This document shows, piece by piece, positions 1-7,997 of a stretch of 64,000 nucleotides of DNA. Below the pieces are notes generated by a model, which worked only from the letters and a program-made list of their open reading frames with translations, searched no databases and had not been told where the DNA came from. Where the stretch lies: the NCBI GenBank assembly GCA_002389645.1, contig DGQE01000031.1, forward strand, positions 283,152-347,151, read 5' to 3'. Made by a program: the position numbers and the translations under genes. Each line of letters begins with the position of its first letter. Position 1 is the first letter of the stretch. The stretch is from Flavobacteriales bacterium UBA4422 (GTDB lineage: Bacteria > Bacteroidota > Bacteroidia > Flavobacteriales_G > Salibacteraceae).

Positions 1-728
1 TAATTATTCCAAAGGATGACGCAGTGGCGTTCACCTTTTTTACGGGTTACATGGCGATGTTAGCTGCTGCGATTTTCTTCTTCTTCGAGAGAAGTCGAGT
101 AGATGATAAATGGAAAACATCCCTATTAGTTTCTGGATTAATCACGTTTATTGCAGCAGTGCACTATTACTACATGCGTGATTATTATGTGGCGACAGGG
201 GAGAATCCAACTTCTTTGCGATACATTGATTGGACGCTTACCGTTCCTTTAATGTGTGTTGAGTTCTATTTGTTGACAAAGGCAGCAGGTGCGAAATTGT
301 CGCTTTTGTGGAAACTGATTGTGGCATCTGTATGGATGTTGGTAGCGGGTTACATAGGTGAGGCGTTCAATCCGGAAGGAGGAGACACTACCCATTCCGT
401 TTTGTGGGGATTCATTTCAACCCTAGGATACCTATACATACTCTATACTGCATGGTTCGGTGAAGTGGCTAAACTAGCTGCAGCTTCAGACAACGAAGTT
501 GTGAAGCGTGGTGTGCGAATTCTAGCGTGGTTTGTTTTGGTAGGATGGGCTATCTATCCAATAGGTTACATGTGCATGCCTGGTGGATGGTTGAATACTG
601 CCTTCGGCTGGGGATCAGAGAACGTAGATTTGTTCTACAACATCGCTGATGCAATTAATAAAATCGGTTTCGGTTTGGTAGTTTACAACATTGCTATTAC
701 GTCTAGCAATAAAACTGCAAAGGCTTAA
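1..728 (+). CDS. Proteorhodopsin, green-tuned, 5' end outside window
   Basis: Light-driven retinal-binding proton pump of the inner membrane with seven helices. The reading frame is open from base 3 to the window edge; residues before the GTG at 24 (IIPKDDA) look like the normal N-terminal approach to helix A, so the true start and signal peptide lie upstream and the GTG is probably an internal Val. Numbered from that GTG, His47, Arg66, Asp69 (proton acceptor, GPR D97), Thr73, Met77 (tuning site, GPR L105), Glu80 (proton donor, E108), Asp209 and Lys213 (retinal Schiff base) are all in place. The D-T-E helix C pattern with RYIDWTLTVP marks a proton pump rather than an NDQ sodium or NTQ chloride pump. 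Met at the tuning site, common in flavobacterial forms, implies green absorption. It is followed by blh, which supplies retinal. A strong terminator hairpin follows the stop codon. Confidence 0.96.
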   Translation, partial: IIPKDDAVAFTFFTGYMAMLAAAIFFFFERSRVDDKWKTSLLVSGLITFIAAVHYYYMRDYYVATGENPTSLRYIDWTLTVPLMCVEFYLLTKAAGAKLSLLWKLIVASVWMLVAGYIGEAFNPEGGDTTHSVLWGFISTLGYLYILYTAWFGEVAKLAAASDNEVVKRGVRILAWFVLVGWAIYPIGYMCMPGGWLNTAFGWGSENVDLFYNIADAINKIGFGLVVYNIAITSSNKTAKA

Positions 729-735
729 GATAATT

Positions 736-770
736 AAAGAACCACGTTATCAGTAACGTGGTTCTTTTCT
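736..770 (+). terminator. Intrinsic terminator after proteorhodopsin
   Basis: A perfect 14-bp stem (736-749 with 754-767) closes a TCAG loop and runs into a T-rich tract (TTTTCTT). It lies 8 bases after the proteorhodopsin stop and ends 3 bases before the likely blh ATG at 773. Confidence 0.85.
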
Positions 771-772
771 TC

Positions 773-1696
773 ATGTCTAAAGAGATCTTCATATTTATAG
801 CCGCAGTGCTATTGCTGCTTCCTTTTTTATCAGTATTTGGAGAGCTATCACTTTCAACGCAATTCTTCTTTAGTGCTCCATTCATTCTTTTAATAGGTAT
901 ACCACACGGGGCAATAGATAATGTGCTTCATGCTAAAGAAGCTCCTCATCTGAAAAAATATTTTATTGCAGTTTATGTGCTGATTATTCTTTTGAATGTG
1001 ATTCTTTGGACATCTTTTCCGCTCTTGGCTTATCTTCTTTTTTTGATTATTTCAGCCTATCATTTTGGTCAATCCCAATTCTCTCAGTACTTCAGATATC
1101 AGCATCTGATTCATCGACTCATTTACTTCTTTTGGGGTATTGCAATTCTTTCTGCACTCATTCTATTTAACCTTGATGAGATTCATTCATGGATGAATGA
1201 ATATTCCGAATTTTCTGTGTTTGGTCCTATTCATGAGAAGCAAAATGTTGTGTCATTCCTCGGGTTTTCTTCATTTCTAACATTTGGCTTACTGTCTTTT
1301 TTGATGTACAAAAAAGCGTTCTCTGTTCATTCTTTTTTAATGGAGTGCTTGATCTTTTCTTTGATTATTGCCGCCTTCTTTTTAACGCCTTTGGTTATTG
1401 GATTTACGCTGTATTTCATCATTTTACATTCATTCAAAGTACTTGGCGATGAGTTCCATTTTCTTCGCAAGGAAAAAGAGGTGAATTCAGTACTTGCATT
1501 TCTGAGGCTATTGGCTCCTTTCTCTCTCTTGTCATTCTTTGGCCTAGGTCTGTTGTTTGTCTTGATTTACCTCCAACTGCTAGATTTATCGTATGGTTAC
1601 GCCATGTTGATCGTGATTTCTTCCATCACCTTGCCGCATGTGTTTGTAATGGATCATTTCTATAAGTTTTTATTCAAGATTAAATTCTACCAATAA
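773..1696 (+). CDS. blh: Brp/Blh family beta-carotene 15,15'-dioxygenase
   Basis: Cleaves beta-carotene to two retinals, the chromophore of the proteorhodopsin encoded just upstream. This is a polytopic membrane protein of 307 aa from the ATG at 773. The iron-ligand histidines expected of the Brp/Blh family are visible: His45 in GIPHGAIDN, His97 in YHFGQSQ, His219 in LHSFK and His289 in LPHV. A GTG at 758 is also in frame but sits inside the terminator stem, so ATG 773 is preferred. No Shine-Dalgarno sequence is visible, as is common in this phylum. Expression probably depends on read-through of the upstream terminator or on a promoter inside the proteorhodopsin gene. Carotenoid genes crtEBIY are not in the window. 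Confidence 0.93.
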   Translation: MSKEIFIFIAAVLLLLPFLSVFGELSLSTQFFFSAPFILLIGIPHGAIDNVLHAKEAPHLKKYFIAVYVLIILLNVILWTSFPLLAYLLFLIISAYHFGQSQFSQYFRYQHLIHRLIYFFWGIAILSALILFNLDEIHSWMNEYSEFSVFGPIHEKQNVVSFLGFSSFLTFGLLSFLMYKKAFSVHSFLMECLIFSLIIAAFFLTPLVIGFTLYFIILHSFKVLGDEFHFLRKEKEVNSVLAFLRLLAPFSLLSFFGLGLLFVLIYLQLLDLSYGYAMLIVISSITLPHVFVMDHFYKFLFKIKFYQ

Positions 1697-1865
1697 AAAA
1701 ACGCTACCATTTAGTAACCGAAAGCCTCAAGAAATGCTTGTCCATTTTTTATGCAAAGGTCTCTGTCAAAAAAGCAAGAGAGACTTGGTTGGAAAAACCT
1801 GGTTTCAATACTTTTTATTTCAGAATTGGATTGTTTTTTGTTCCTGCTAATGAATGGCTGAATCC

Positions 1866-2798
1866 TTAGTCAAGCAATTGACTAAATAACTCCTGCATGA
1901 CAAGCTTCGGCTTCCTATCAGTTCTAAAAAGCCCCCAATGTTTCTCTGGCTCTAATGGCTCAGGAGAGCCTTTCCATTCTTCGTCAAAGGCTTCAAAAAT
2001 GAATGTCAAAACACCTTGTTCATCGCTCCAATTTACTAGTTGCTTATAATAGGTGCGCTGGAGTTCTTCGCTTACATTATGAGGCTCGATTCCCCGTCCA
2101 TTAGAGTTTGTAGCCCATCCTGCCTCAGTTATAATGACAGATTTATGCGGGTACTTATCAGCTACAGCATTGAAATTATCCTGGGTGAAGGTTAACCCAT
2201 CTTCAATTCCTTTATACTCCCAAACGGGATAGGTATGAATCGAAATAAAATCTACTAAATCAACAAGAGGTTCAAGCTTATCTAACCAAGGTGCATAGTT
2301 GTCGCAGAACGTTACGGGTTGATGCGTGCCATCCTTTATCCATTTAACATAACCCATAATTCTTTCTACAGGAACGAGGTGGTCTGTCCATTCTACAGCA
2401 GCCTCATTGCCAGCTGATAGAGAAAAGATTATTTGAGGGTATCGATTAGCTAGCCTTATTAGTTTTCGAACATTATTCTGATTCTGAATTATGTTGCTCG
2501 CTAATTGCTCATCCGAATACACACCACCCCATTCACAATTGTGATTACTTACCTCAGCCACGATATATACCCCTAACATGACCCTGAAATTTAAATCCTC
2601 CGTTTCTAATACGTCAAGCACAGTTTCCGCATGGGGATCACAATCATATAAACGCAAATACTCCCAGTGGCCTTGAAGCAGAAGTAGGTCTTCTTTTATT
2701 TCTTCATAGGATGGGAAAATTCCTGTTTCAGGACTTTGCCCATTTCTAAAACCGGAATAACAAATGGCTCTGCCAAAAGGAAGTTCTAATCTATTCAT
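1866..2798 (-). CDS. Glycoside hydrolase family 17-like protein (beta-1,3-glucanase type)
   Basis: A single-domain TIM-barrel GH17 relative of 310 aa, similar to Scw11-type glucan hydrolases. The core starts almost at residue 1 with the GRAICYSGFRNGQSP segment and ends with FEAFDEEWKG and EKHWGLF. The putative acid/base is Glu132 in SAGNEA and the nucleophile Glu225 in ITEAGW. There is no signal peptide or lipobox, so the enzyme is predicted to be cytoplasmic, unusual for a polysaccharide hydrolase. It is 25 bases downstream of a second GH17 gene on the same strand, very likely one operon. Possible roles are trimming imported laminari-oligosaccharides or transglycosylation; the family assignment is firm, the substrate is inference. 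Confidence 0.85.
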   Translation of the reverse strand: MNRLELPFGRAICYSGFRNGQSPETGIFPSYEEIKEDLLLLQGHWEYLRLYDCDPHAETVLDVLETEDLNFRVMLGVYIVAEVSNHNCEWGGVYSDEQLASNIIQNQNNVRKLIRLANRYPQIIFSLSAGNEAAVEWTDHLVPVERIMGYVKWIKDGTHQPVTFCDNYAPWLDKLEPLVDLVDFISIHTYPVWEYKGIEDGLTFTQDNFNAVADKYPHKSVIITEAGWATNSNGRGIEPHNVSEELQRTYYKQLVNWSDEQGVLTFIFEAFDEEWKGSPEPLEPEKHWGLFRTDRKPKLVMQELFSQLLD

Positions 2799-2823
2799 AC
2801 GCTATGATCTGGTGATGCTTGGT

Positions 2824-3705
2824 TTAGTATTTTAATTGCTCGTTCTTATCCCATAAACCCCAGAATGCGCCAACATCCCCTTCGTCTCCAATTTTCCAAG
2901 GCTCATCAAAAGAGGAGAAATAAAATGATTTAATATTATCTGCTTTTGTCCAAAGCTGAGTATCTAAAAAGTAGCGAATAGCGCTTTCCTCAGATGGAAC
3001 AGCTCCATGAAATGATTGACCCCTATTAGGCCACCCTGTTTCGGATATGATAACTTTTTTTCCATTGGCAACACGAACCGTTCTGCGATACATATCCTGC
3101 ATATACATTAATGAATAATCTATGTGACAGCCTTCCCAAAACGGATAACAGTTTGCTAAAATCACGTCACAAGCTTCAGTGATTTTCGGACGATTTTCAA
3201 ATTCATAGTAAGCATCTACATAGCCGACAGGTAAATTGGGGATTTCATTTTTAACTTGATGTATATATTCCAAAAGTCGCTCTTCTGACAGGTCTTCACG
3301 ATACATCACTTCATTGCCGACTGCAATAATATTCGCATAGCCTTCTTTGGCAATTTTTAAAAGGTTTTCAATCTCAATAGCATTCTTGTCCTCTTCCTTT
3401 CCTAGCCACGCGCCAACGAGGGTTTTGATACCCATTTCATGCGCAATTTTGGGAATCATTTCATTGCCTTCTGTGCAAGAAAATGATCGAATCCACTTGA
3501 CATGAGGTTTGATGATGGCCATTCTTCTCCTAATTTGATCTTCAGAAATTGGCTCTCCGGGTTCCTGTCCTTCTAAGTATGGGCTAAAACCTATTCCATG
3601 CATTCCTTCATTTAGCACCTTGCTAAACATGGACTTAGATTCGTTTTTACTTAACTCAGTTAGGTTTGTGGTAAGAGAAAGGATATGGTCTTGCTTGCGT
3701 GACAT
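2824..3705 (-). CDS. Glycoside hydrolase family 17-like protein, second copy
   Basis: A 293-aa GH17 barrel: GIGFSPYLEGQEP near residue 37, acid/base candidate Glu132 in AVGNEV, nucleophile candidate Glu222 in ISETGWPNRG, and C-terminal FDEPWK and GAFWGLWD segments. It lacks a secretion signal; the first 30 residues are polar and unlike a leader. It is the first gene of a two-gene minus-strand unit, and the partner 25 bases downstream is only distantly similar, so the pair looks like divergent paralogues rather than a recent duplication. The start is an ATG at 3705. The substrate is unknown; beta-1,3-glucan such as algal laminarin is the usual GH17 target. Confidence 0.85.
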   Translation of the reverse strand: MSRKQDHILSLTTNLTELSKNESKSMFSKVLNEGMHGIGFSPYLEGQEPGEPISEDQIRRRMAIIKPHVKWIRSFSCTEGNEMIPKIAHEMGIKTLVGAWLGKEEDKNAIEIENLLKIAKEGYANIIAVGNEVMYREDLSEERLLEYIHQVKNEIPNLPVGYVDAYYEFENRPKITEACDVILANCYPFWEGCHIDYSLMYMQDMYRRTVRVANGKKVIISETGWPNRGQSFHGAVPSEESAIRYFLDTQLWTKADNIKSFYFSSFDEPWKIGDEGDVGAFWGLWDKNEQLKY

Positions 3706-3873
3706 AGTTCAGATTCAATGTTGCAGAATGCTTATAGTTAATTTCACCAAAAGTAGTCATAAAGTTATTTTGACTGCTTTGATCAGGAAAAATTATCACC
3801 ATTTTATCAAAACAGCCCAATAGTGCATCGTCTTAGATATTTCCATTTACTTTGTAATTCAAAGTGAAATCTT

Positions 3874-4518
3874 ATGAATCAGACCAACGAATCGCTTGAT
3901 GCGCTAAAAGACATTAAGTCATTAATGGAAAGAAGCTCGCGTTTTATCTCTTTAAGTGGATTGGCCGGGGTGTTTAATGGTGTGTTTGCATTAATTGGAG
4001 CTGCTGCCGCTTATTGGCGAGTAAACTTGGCCCCGTGGGCGGTTCGTGATACGGATACACCTTTTGGCACAGGTAGAATAGTGAATATTGACGCTGATGT
4101 AGCGCTCTTTCTTGGCATCGATGCTTTCATTGTGCTATTGGCCTCAATACTGGTATCGTATTATTTTACAAAACAGAAAGCATCGCGCAAACAACAGCCT
4201 CTGTGGGGGACATATAGCAGGCATATGCTTATCAACCTGAGTATTCCTTTGGTTACTGGTGGGTTATTCTGCATGTTGTTGTTTTCACATGGTTTGATTG
4301 GATTGATTGCGCCAACTGCGCTTATTTTTTATGGTTTATCCCTAGTGAATGCAGGACGATTTAGTCTGGAGGAGATTAGTTATTTGGGATTATCTGAAAT
4401 TGCTCTAGGCCTTTTGAGCTTTATGATGTTAGGATATGGTTTGATTTTTTGGGCTGTTGGTTTTGGAATTCTTCATATTGTTTATGGGGTGATAATGTAT
4501 TACCGACACGATCGATGA
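3874..4518 (+). CDS. Hypothetical multi-pass membrane protein paired with a winged-helix regulator
   Basis: A 214-aa protein with a polar N-terminal 20 residues followed by about six hydrophobic segments (roughly residues 25-47, 82-100, 115-137, 140-155, 165-184 and 187-207). No enzyme motif is recognised. Its TGA stop overlaps the ATG of the next gene (ATGA at 4515-4518), so the two are translationally coupled. In Bacteroidota, membrane protein plus small winged-helix pairs of this kind recur. A role in sensing or modulating the regulator is inference from linkage only. Confidence 0.8.
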   Translation: MNQTNESLDALKDIKSLMERSSRFISLSGLAGVFNGVFALIGAAAAYWRVNLAPWAVRDTDTPFGTGRIVNIDADVALFLGIDAFIVLLASILVSYYFTKQKASRKQQPLWGTYSRHMLINLSIPLVTGGLFCMLLFSHGLIGLIAPTALIFYGLSLVNAGRFSLEEISYLGLSEIALGLLSFMMLGYGLIFWAVGFGILHIVYGVIMYYRHDR

Positions 4519-4814
4519 AAGGCATCATCCATCATTTAGATAAAGCTTTTGAGAGCCGGGTTAGATTGGGTTTGATGTCGGTCCTTTCGGTTAATGAATG
4601 GGTCGATTTTAGCGAGCTTAAGCAGCTGTTGGATGTAACAGATGGGAACTTGGCAAGTCATATTACGGCCTTAGAAAAGAAAGAGTTTGTTGAAGTGCGT
4701 AAGCGCTTTGTAGGAAAAAAGCCAAATACAGCGTTTCGAATTACAAAAGAGGGTAGAAAAGCCTTTGAAAATCATATTCAGGCCTTTGAAAATTTATTGA
4801 AGAGTCAAGGTTAA
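4515..4814 (+). CDS. Winged-helix DNA-binding transcriptional regulator
   Basis: Small MarR/ArsR-like winged-helix protein of 99 aa resembling the PF13601 type. The helix-turn-helix is around VDFSELKQLLDVTDGNLASH, followed by the wing (FVGKKPNTAFRITKEGR). The reading frame is open farther upstream, but the ATG at 4515, overlapping the stop of the preceding membrane-protein gene, gives the normal family N-terminus (MKGIIHHLDKAFESRVR). It probably regulates its own operon, as members of this family often do; the target is not visible here. Confidence 0.86.
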   Translation: MKGIIHHLDKAFESRVRLGLMSVLSVNEWVDFSELKQLLDVTDGNLASHITALEKKEFVEVRKRFVGKKPNTAFRITKEGRKAFENHIQAFENLLKSQG

Positions 4815-4843
4815 TATTCTAAGCATGTTGTTATTTTTAGCAC

Positions 4844-5629
4844 ATGCATTTCATTCCAGATAATCTCCGTTTTTTAAGAAAACAAAAAGGTTGGACGCAA
4901 GAACAATTTGCGCGTCACTTTGGTGTAAAGCGCTCATTAATTGGGGCATACGAAGAGGGTAGAGCTGATCCGCGAATCTCATTTCTATTGCTTATTTGTC
5001 AAAAATTCGATCTGTCAATGGATCAATTGGTCAGCAGACCCCTGGAAGAAGGTGGTGTTTCTGAAATGATATTCTCGGGATCTAACCTGCGAATTTTACC
5101 CATAACTATTGAAAAGTCGAGCAATAATGAAACGGCTGCTCTAGTTCCGATTCAGGCATCAGCGGGTTACCTTAATGGTTATGGGGACATAGAATTTATT
5201 GAGTCACTGCCAATTTTTGACATGCCATACAGTGAGGTTTCAAAAGGAAAGACCTACAGAGTTTTTCAAATAAAAGGTGAAAGCATGCTGCCAATTCTTC
5301 CTAACTCCTATATAATTGGTAGCTACGTAATGGATTGGAGTAACATTAAAAATGATGGGTTGTACATCATCATATCTAAAACAGAAGGAATCGTCTTTAA
5401 ACGTGTACTGAATAATTTGGCGGATCAAAAGCTGACGCTGAAGTCAGATAACCCTGAATTTGAAACCTATTCTATCAGCGCGGAGGAAGTAATTGAAGTT
5501 TGGAAAGCAGAAGGTATGACAACCTTTGAGTTTGCAGATCAATCGCTATTAGGACAGCAGGACCTTTTGAGTGAATTGCAATCAATTAAGACAGAAATTG
5601 AAGCCTTAAAAGGGCAAATTAAAAAATAA
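4844..5629 (+). CDS. XRE-family regulator with S24/LexA-like C-terminal domain
   Basis: A 261-aa CI-like repressor. Residues 6-62 form an XRE helix-turn-helix (WTQEQFARHFGVKRSLIGAYE). Residues 100-225 are an S24 peptidase-like domain with Ser147 (KGESMLP) and Lys186 (VFKRVL) as the catalytic dyad and a potential Ala107-Gly108 autocleavage bond in QASAGYLNGYGD. The last 25 residues form a short coiled coil. This architecture is common in Bacteroidota chromosomes outside prophages, and no phage genes lie nearby. It may respond to DNA damage by RecA-stimulated cleavage, but many members of the type are not shown to cleave. The start of the next gene is only 1 base after the stop, suggesting co-transcription. 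Confidence 0.9.
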   Translation: MHFIPDNLRFLRKQKGWTQEQFARHFGVKRSLIGAYEEGRADPRISFLLLICQKFDLSMDQLVSRPLEEGGVSEMIFSGSNLRILPITIEKSSNNETAALVPIQASAGYLNGYGDIEFIESLPIFDMPYSEVSKGKTYRVFQIKGESMLPILPNSYIIGSYVMDWSNIKNDGLYIIISKTEGIVFKRVLNNLADQKLTLKSDNPEFETYSISAEEVIEVWKAEGMTTFEFADQSLLGQQDLLSELQSIKTEIEALKGQIKK

Positions 5630-5630
5630 C

Positions 5631-6377
5631 ATGAGCAAGCAACTAGAAGATAGAAAGGTAGTCTTAAGGCATTTAACACTTAGGGATTATAATGATCTTA
5701 AAGTAGCAATGGAGCAAGCCTATACGGGCAGTAGGATGAGTTATTGGACTGAAGACAGTATTGCGCAATTGCTCGATATTTTTCCTGAGGGGCAACTGTG
5801 CGTTGAAATGAATGGAACAGTTGTAGCAGGTGCACTTTCACTTATTATAGATTATGACAAATACGGTGATGAGCACACATACAAGGATGTAACAGGGGAC
5901 TATAGTTTTTCAACACACGATAATGATGGTGATGTTCTCTACGGAATAGACGTGTTTGTGCACCCTGAATATCGTGGATTGCGATTGGCGAGAAGGTTAT
6001 ACGATGCGCGAAAAGAGTTGTGTGAAAATCTTAACCTTCGGGCTATAATTGCTGGAGGTAGAATTCCAGGATATGGCAAATATGCTGGAGAATTAAGTCC
6101 GAAGGAGTACATTGAGAAAGTACGCGTTAATGAGTTGTACGACCCTATTTTGTCGTTTCAATTGGTCAATAGTTTTCATGTTAGAAGAATCTTGAATAAT
6201 TACTTGGAAGGGGATGTTCAGTCAAAGGAGTATGCCACTTTAATTGAGTGGAACAATATCTATTTTCAAGCCAAAGACAAGCTGATCAATAGAAAAAAAA
6301 TCTGTTGTAAGACTCGGGTTGGTTCAATGGCAAATGCGTCCTACGCCATCTCTAGATGCATTAAAAGAGCAAATTGA
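5631..6377 (+). CDS. GNAT half of a frameshifted GNAT-nitrilase fusion
   Basis: N-terminal half of a YhcX-like fusion protein, normally about 510 aa. Residues 1-215 are a GNAT acetyltransferase domain with the acetyl-CoA loop region around VFVHPEYRGLRLARRLYDARKE. After A8 at 6293-6300 this frame continues into unrelated sequence and stops at 6377, while the frame with one fewer A reads KKSVVRLGLVQWQMRP, exactly the expected link to the nitrilase domain. Joining the two frames gives 511 aa, the family length. The gene follows the S24 regulator by 1 base. Whether this is a true break, slippage or a sequencing error is open. Confidence 0.8.
   Translation: MSKQLEDRKVVLRHLTLRDYNDLKVAMEQAYTGSRMSYWTEDSIAQLLDIFPEGQLCVEMNGTVVAGALSLIIDYDKYGDEHTYKDVTGDYSFSTHDNDGDVLYGIDVFVHPEYRGLRLARRLYDARKELCENLNLRAIIAGGRIPGYGKYAGELSPKEYIEKVRVNELYDPILSFQLVNSFHVRRILNNYLEGDVQSKEYATLIEWNNIYFQAKDKLINRKKICCKTRVGSMANASYAISRCIKRAN
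6293..6300 (+). other. A8 homopolymer at the GNAT-nitrilase frame break
   Basis: Eight A bases; seven would restore one 511-aa reading frame. An A8 tract is also a plausible site for RNA polymerase slippage. Confidence 0.75.
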
Positions 6378-7167
6378 ATTTTTTGTAGACGCTGTCGCGG
6401 GATATAATTCGGATTTTGTATTATTTCCAGAGTTGTTTAATGCTCCGCTATTAGCAAAATACAATGACCTAGTCGAGGCTAAAGCCATGAGAGAGTTGGC
6501 ATCTTATTCTGAACCTTTATTGGCATATTTTAAAGAATTGGCGGTATCTTATAATGTAAACATTATAACAGGAAGCTATCCTGTGTTAGAAGATGAGAGG
6601 CTCTACAATGTTTCCCATTTATGTCTAAGAGACGGTGCATTCGAAGAGTACCGTAAAATTCATATTACGCCAAGTGAGCTTACAGCATGGGGTATTTCTG
6701 GCGGTAATCATCTTGGCGTCTTTGATACCGACTGTGGTAAGATTGGAATTGTGATATGCTACGATGTCGAATTTCCAGAGTTAGGTCGTTTGTATGCTGA
6801 TCAAGGTGTTCAGGTGCTATTTGTACCCTTTCTTACTGATACTCAAAACGGTTATCACCGCGTTAAGCGTTGTGCTCAAGCGCGCGCTATTGAAAACGAG
6901 TACTATGTTGCTATTGCTGGTTGTGTGGGTAACCTGCCCAAAGTCAATAATATGGATATTCAATACGCACAATCTGCAGTGTTTACACCTGCTGATTTTG
7001 CTTTTCCTGAAAATGCCATAAAAGCACAAGCTACTCCGAATACAGAAATGACTCTAATCGTAGATGTAGACCTTGATCTGCTAAGAGAATTGAATACAAA
7101 AGGAAGTGTAAGAAACCTCAGAGATCGTAGAAAGGATCTATATAACCTTAAACTGAAAAAATCTTAG
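6301..7167 (+). CDS. Nitrilase (carbon-nitrogen hydrolase) half of the split fusion
   Basis: The C-terminal nitrilase-superfamily domain carries the complete Glu-Lys-Cys triad: Glu in LFPELFNAP, Lys in EYRKIHITP and Cys in VICYDVEFPE. It is expected to hydrolyse an amide or nitrile; in GNAT-nitrilase fusions the physiological substrate is unknown. There is no good independent start: the only early codon is a TTG at 6319 inside a conserved segment, and no ATG or promoter precedes it, so this is the second half of the gene beginning at 5631 rather than a stand-alone gene. Confidence 0.85.
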   Translation, partial: SVVRLGLVQWQMRPTPSLDALKEQIEFFVDAVAGYNSDFVLFPELFNAPLLAKYNDLVEAKAMRELASYSEPLLAYFKELAVSYNVNIITGSYPVLEDERLYNVSHLCLRDGAFEEYRKIHITPSELTAWGISGGNHLGVFDTDCGKIGIVICYDVEFPELGRLYADQGVQVLFVPFLTDTQNGYHRVKRCAQARAIENEYYVAIAGCVGNLPKVNNMDIQYAQSAVFTPADFAFPENAIKAQATPNTEMTLIVDVDLDLLRELNTKGSVRNLRDRRKDLYNLKLKKS

Positions 7168-7228
7168 TGAAAAATTTGTTTTATATGTTCTCGTTTGACA
7201 TTACTTTGCTACTGAAAGAAAATTGAAA

Positions 7229-7579
7229 ATGGCAGCTGGAAAACCACGTATCGCAAAGCACTATGATAAGCTCACCGAGGAACTTATCGCTCAAATAAAA
7301 ATTGAATACCCTTTTGGATTTGAAGATTATCTGATTTCGTATAAAAATGCTCAAGGAGTGAAGATTTCAGCTTTGCCATTTGAAACAGAAGAAGTTTATT
7401 ACCTCATTAGAATGACTAAAGCTGAAGCACAGCAAATCATTGAAGAAGATGAAGACTACGATGATGATGGTAATTTGAAAGAAGGTTTTGCTGAAGAATC
7501 AACGGATGATGATTCAAGTGATGAAGAAGAGGAAGATTCCTACGACAAAGCTGATGATGGTGGTGATTACGAGGATTAG
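7229..7579 (+). CDS. Conserved small protein with acidic C-terminal tail
   Basis: A 116-aa protein, taking the ATG at 7229 over an in-frame TTG 6 bases upstream. The N-terminal 70 residues are mixed-charge and probably folded (EYPFGFEDYLISYKNAQGVK); the last 45 are very rich in Asp and Glu. I recall similar proteins in Bacteroidota but know no function. The next gene starts 2 bases after its stop, so it is probably co-transcribed with the CoA-binding protein gene. The acidic tail resembles those of proteins that interact with basic partners, but that is speculation. Confidence 0.78.
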   Translation: MAAGKPRIAKHYDKLTEELIAQIKIEYPFGFEDYLISYKNAQGVKISALPFETEEVYYLIRMTKAEAQQIIEEDEDYDDDGNLKEGFAEESTDDDSSDEEEEDSYDKADDGGDYED

Positions 7580-7581
7580 TT

Positions 7582-7947
7582 ATGAGTAAGAAAACAGCAG
7601 TAATAGGAGCAAGCAGTAATCCGCAACGTTATAGTTTTCTCGCCACCAATATGCTTCTTGAAAATAAGCACGAGGTTTTGCCTTTGGGTATCAAGAAAGG
7701 AGAGATTAATGGCGAAAACATTATAACCAAATGGCCATCTTCTATAGCAGATCTTGACACCGTGACGATGTATATTGGTCCTAAAAACCAACCGGAGCAC
7801 TACGCTTACATATTAGGGCTAAAGCCTAAGCGAATAATTTTTAATCCAGGAACTGAAAACCCCGAGTTGAGTGCTTTGGCCAACATTCAGGGAATTGAGA
7901 CCATTGAAGCATGCACTTTAGTAATGCTCAGAACAAATCAATTCTAA
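7582..7947 (+). CDS. CoA-binding domain protein (YccU-like)
   Basis: A 121-aa single-domain Rossmann-like CoA-binding protein (CoA_binding_2 type). The nucleotide-binding start KTAVIGASSNPQRYS and the later segments RIIFNPGTENPEL and IETIEACTLVML match the family. The function is unknown; members bind CoA-like ligands and are often linked to stress or metabolism genes. The 3' end is followed within about 50 bases by the CrtC/AttH-like lipoprotein gene on the same strand. Confidence 0.88.
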   Translation: MSKKTAVIGASSNPQRYSFLATNMLLENKHEVLPLGIKKGEINGENIITKWPSSIADLDTVTMYIGPKNQPEHYAYILGLKPKRIIFNPGTENPELSALANIQGIETIEACTLVMLRTNQF

Positions 7948-7997
7948 AAAAAACGGTTCTTTTCTCATCAATTTTAAGGGTTCATTGTTTGACAAAC

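Noticed and set aside
758..772. GTG at 758 as the start of blh
   Set aside because: It lies inside the 3' arm of the terminator hairpin and adds only MVLFF; ATG 773 gives the normal Blh N-terminus.
4844..5629. XRE-S24 repressor as evidence of a prophage
   Set aside because: No integrase, structural or lysis genes lie nearby and the regulator type is common on Bacteroidota chromosomes.
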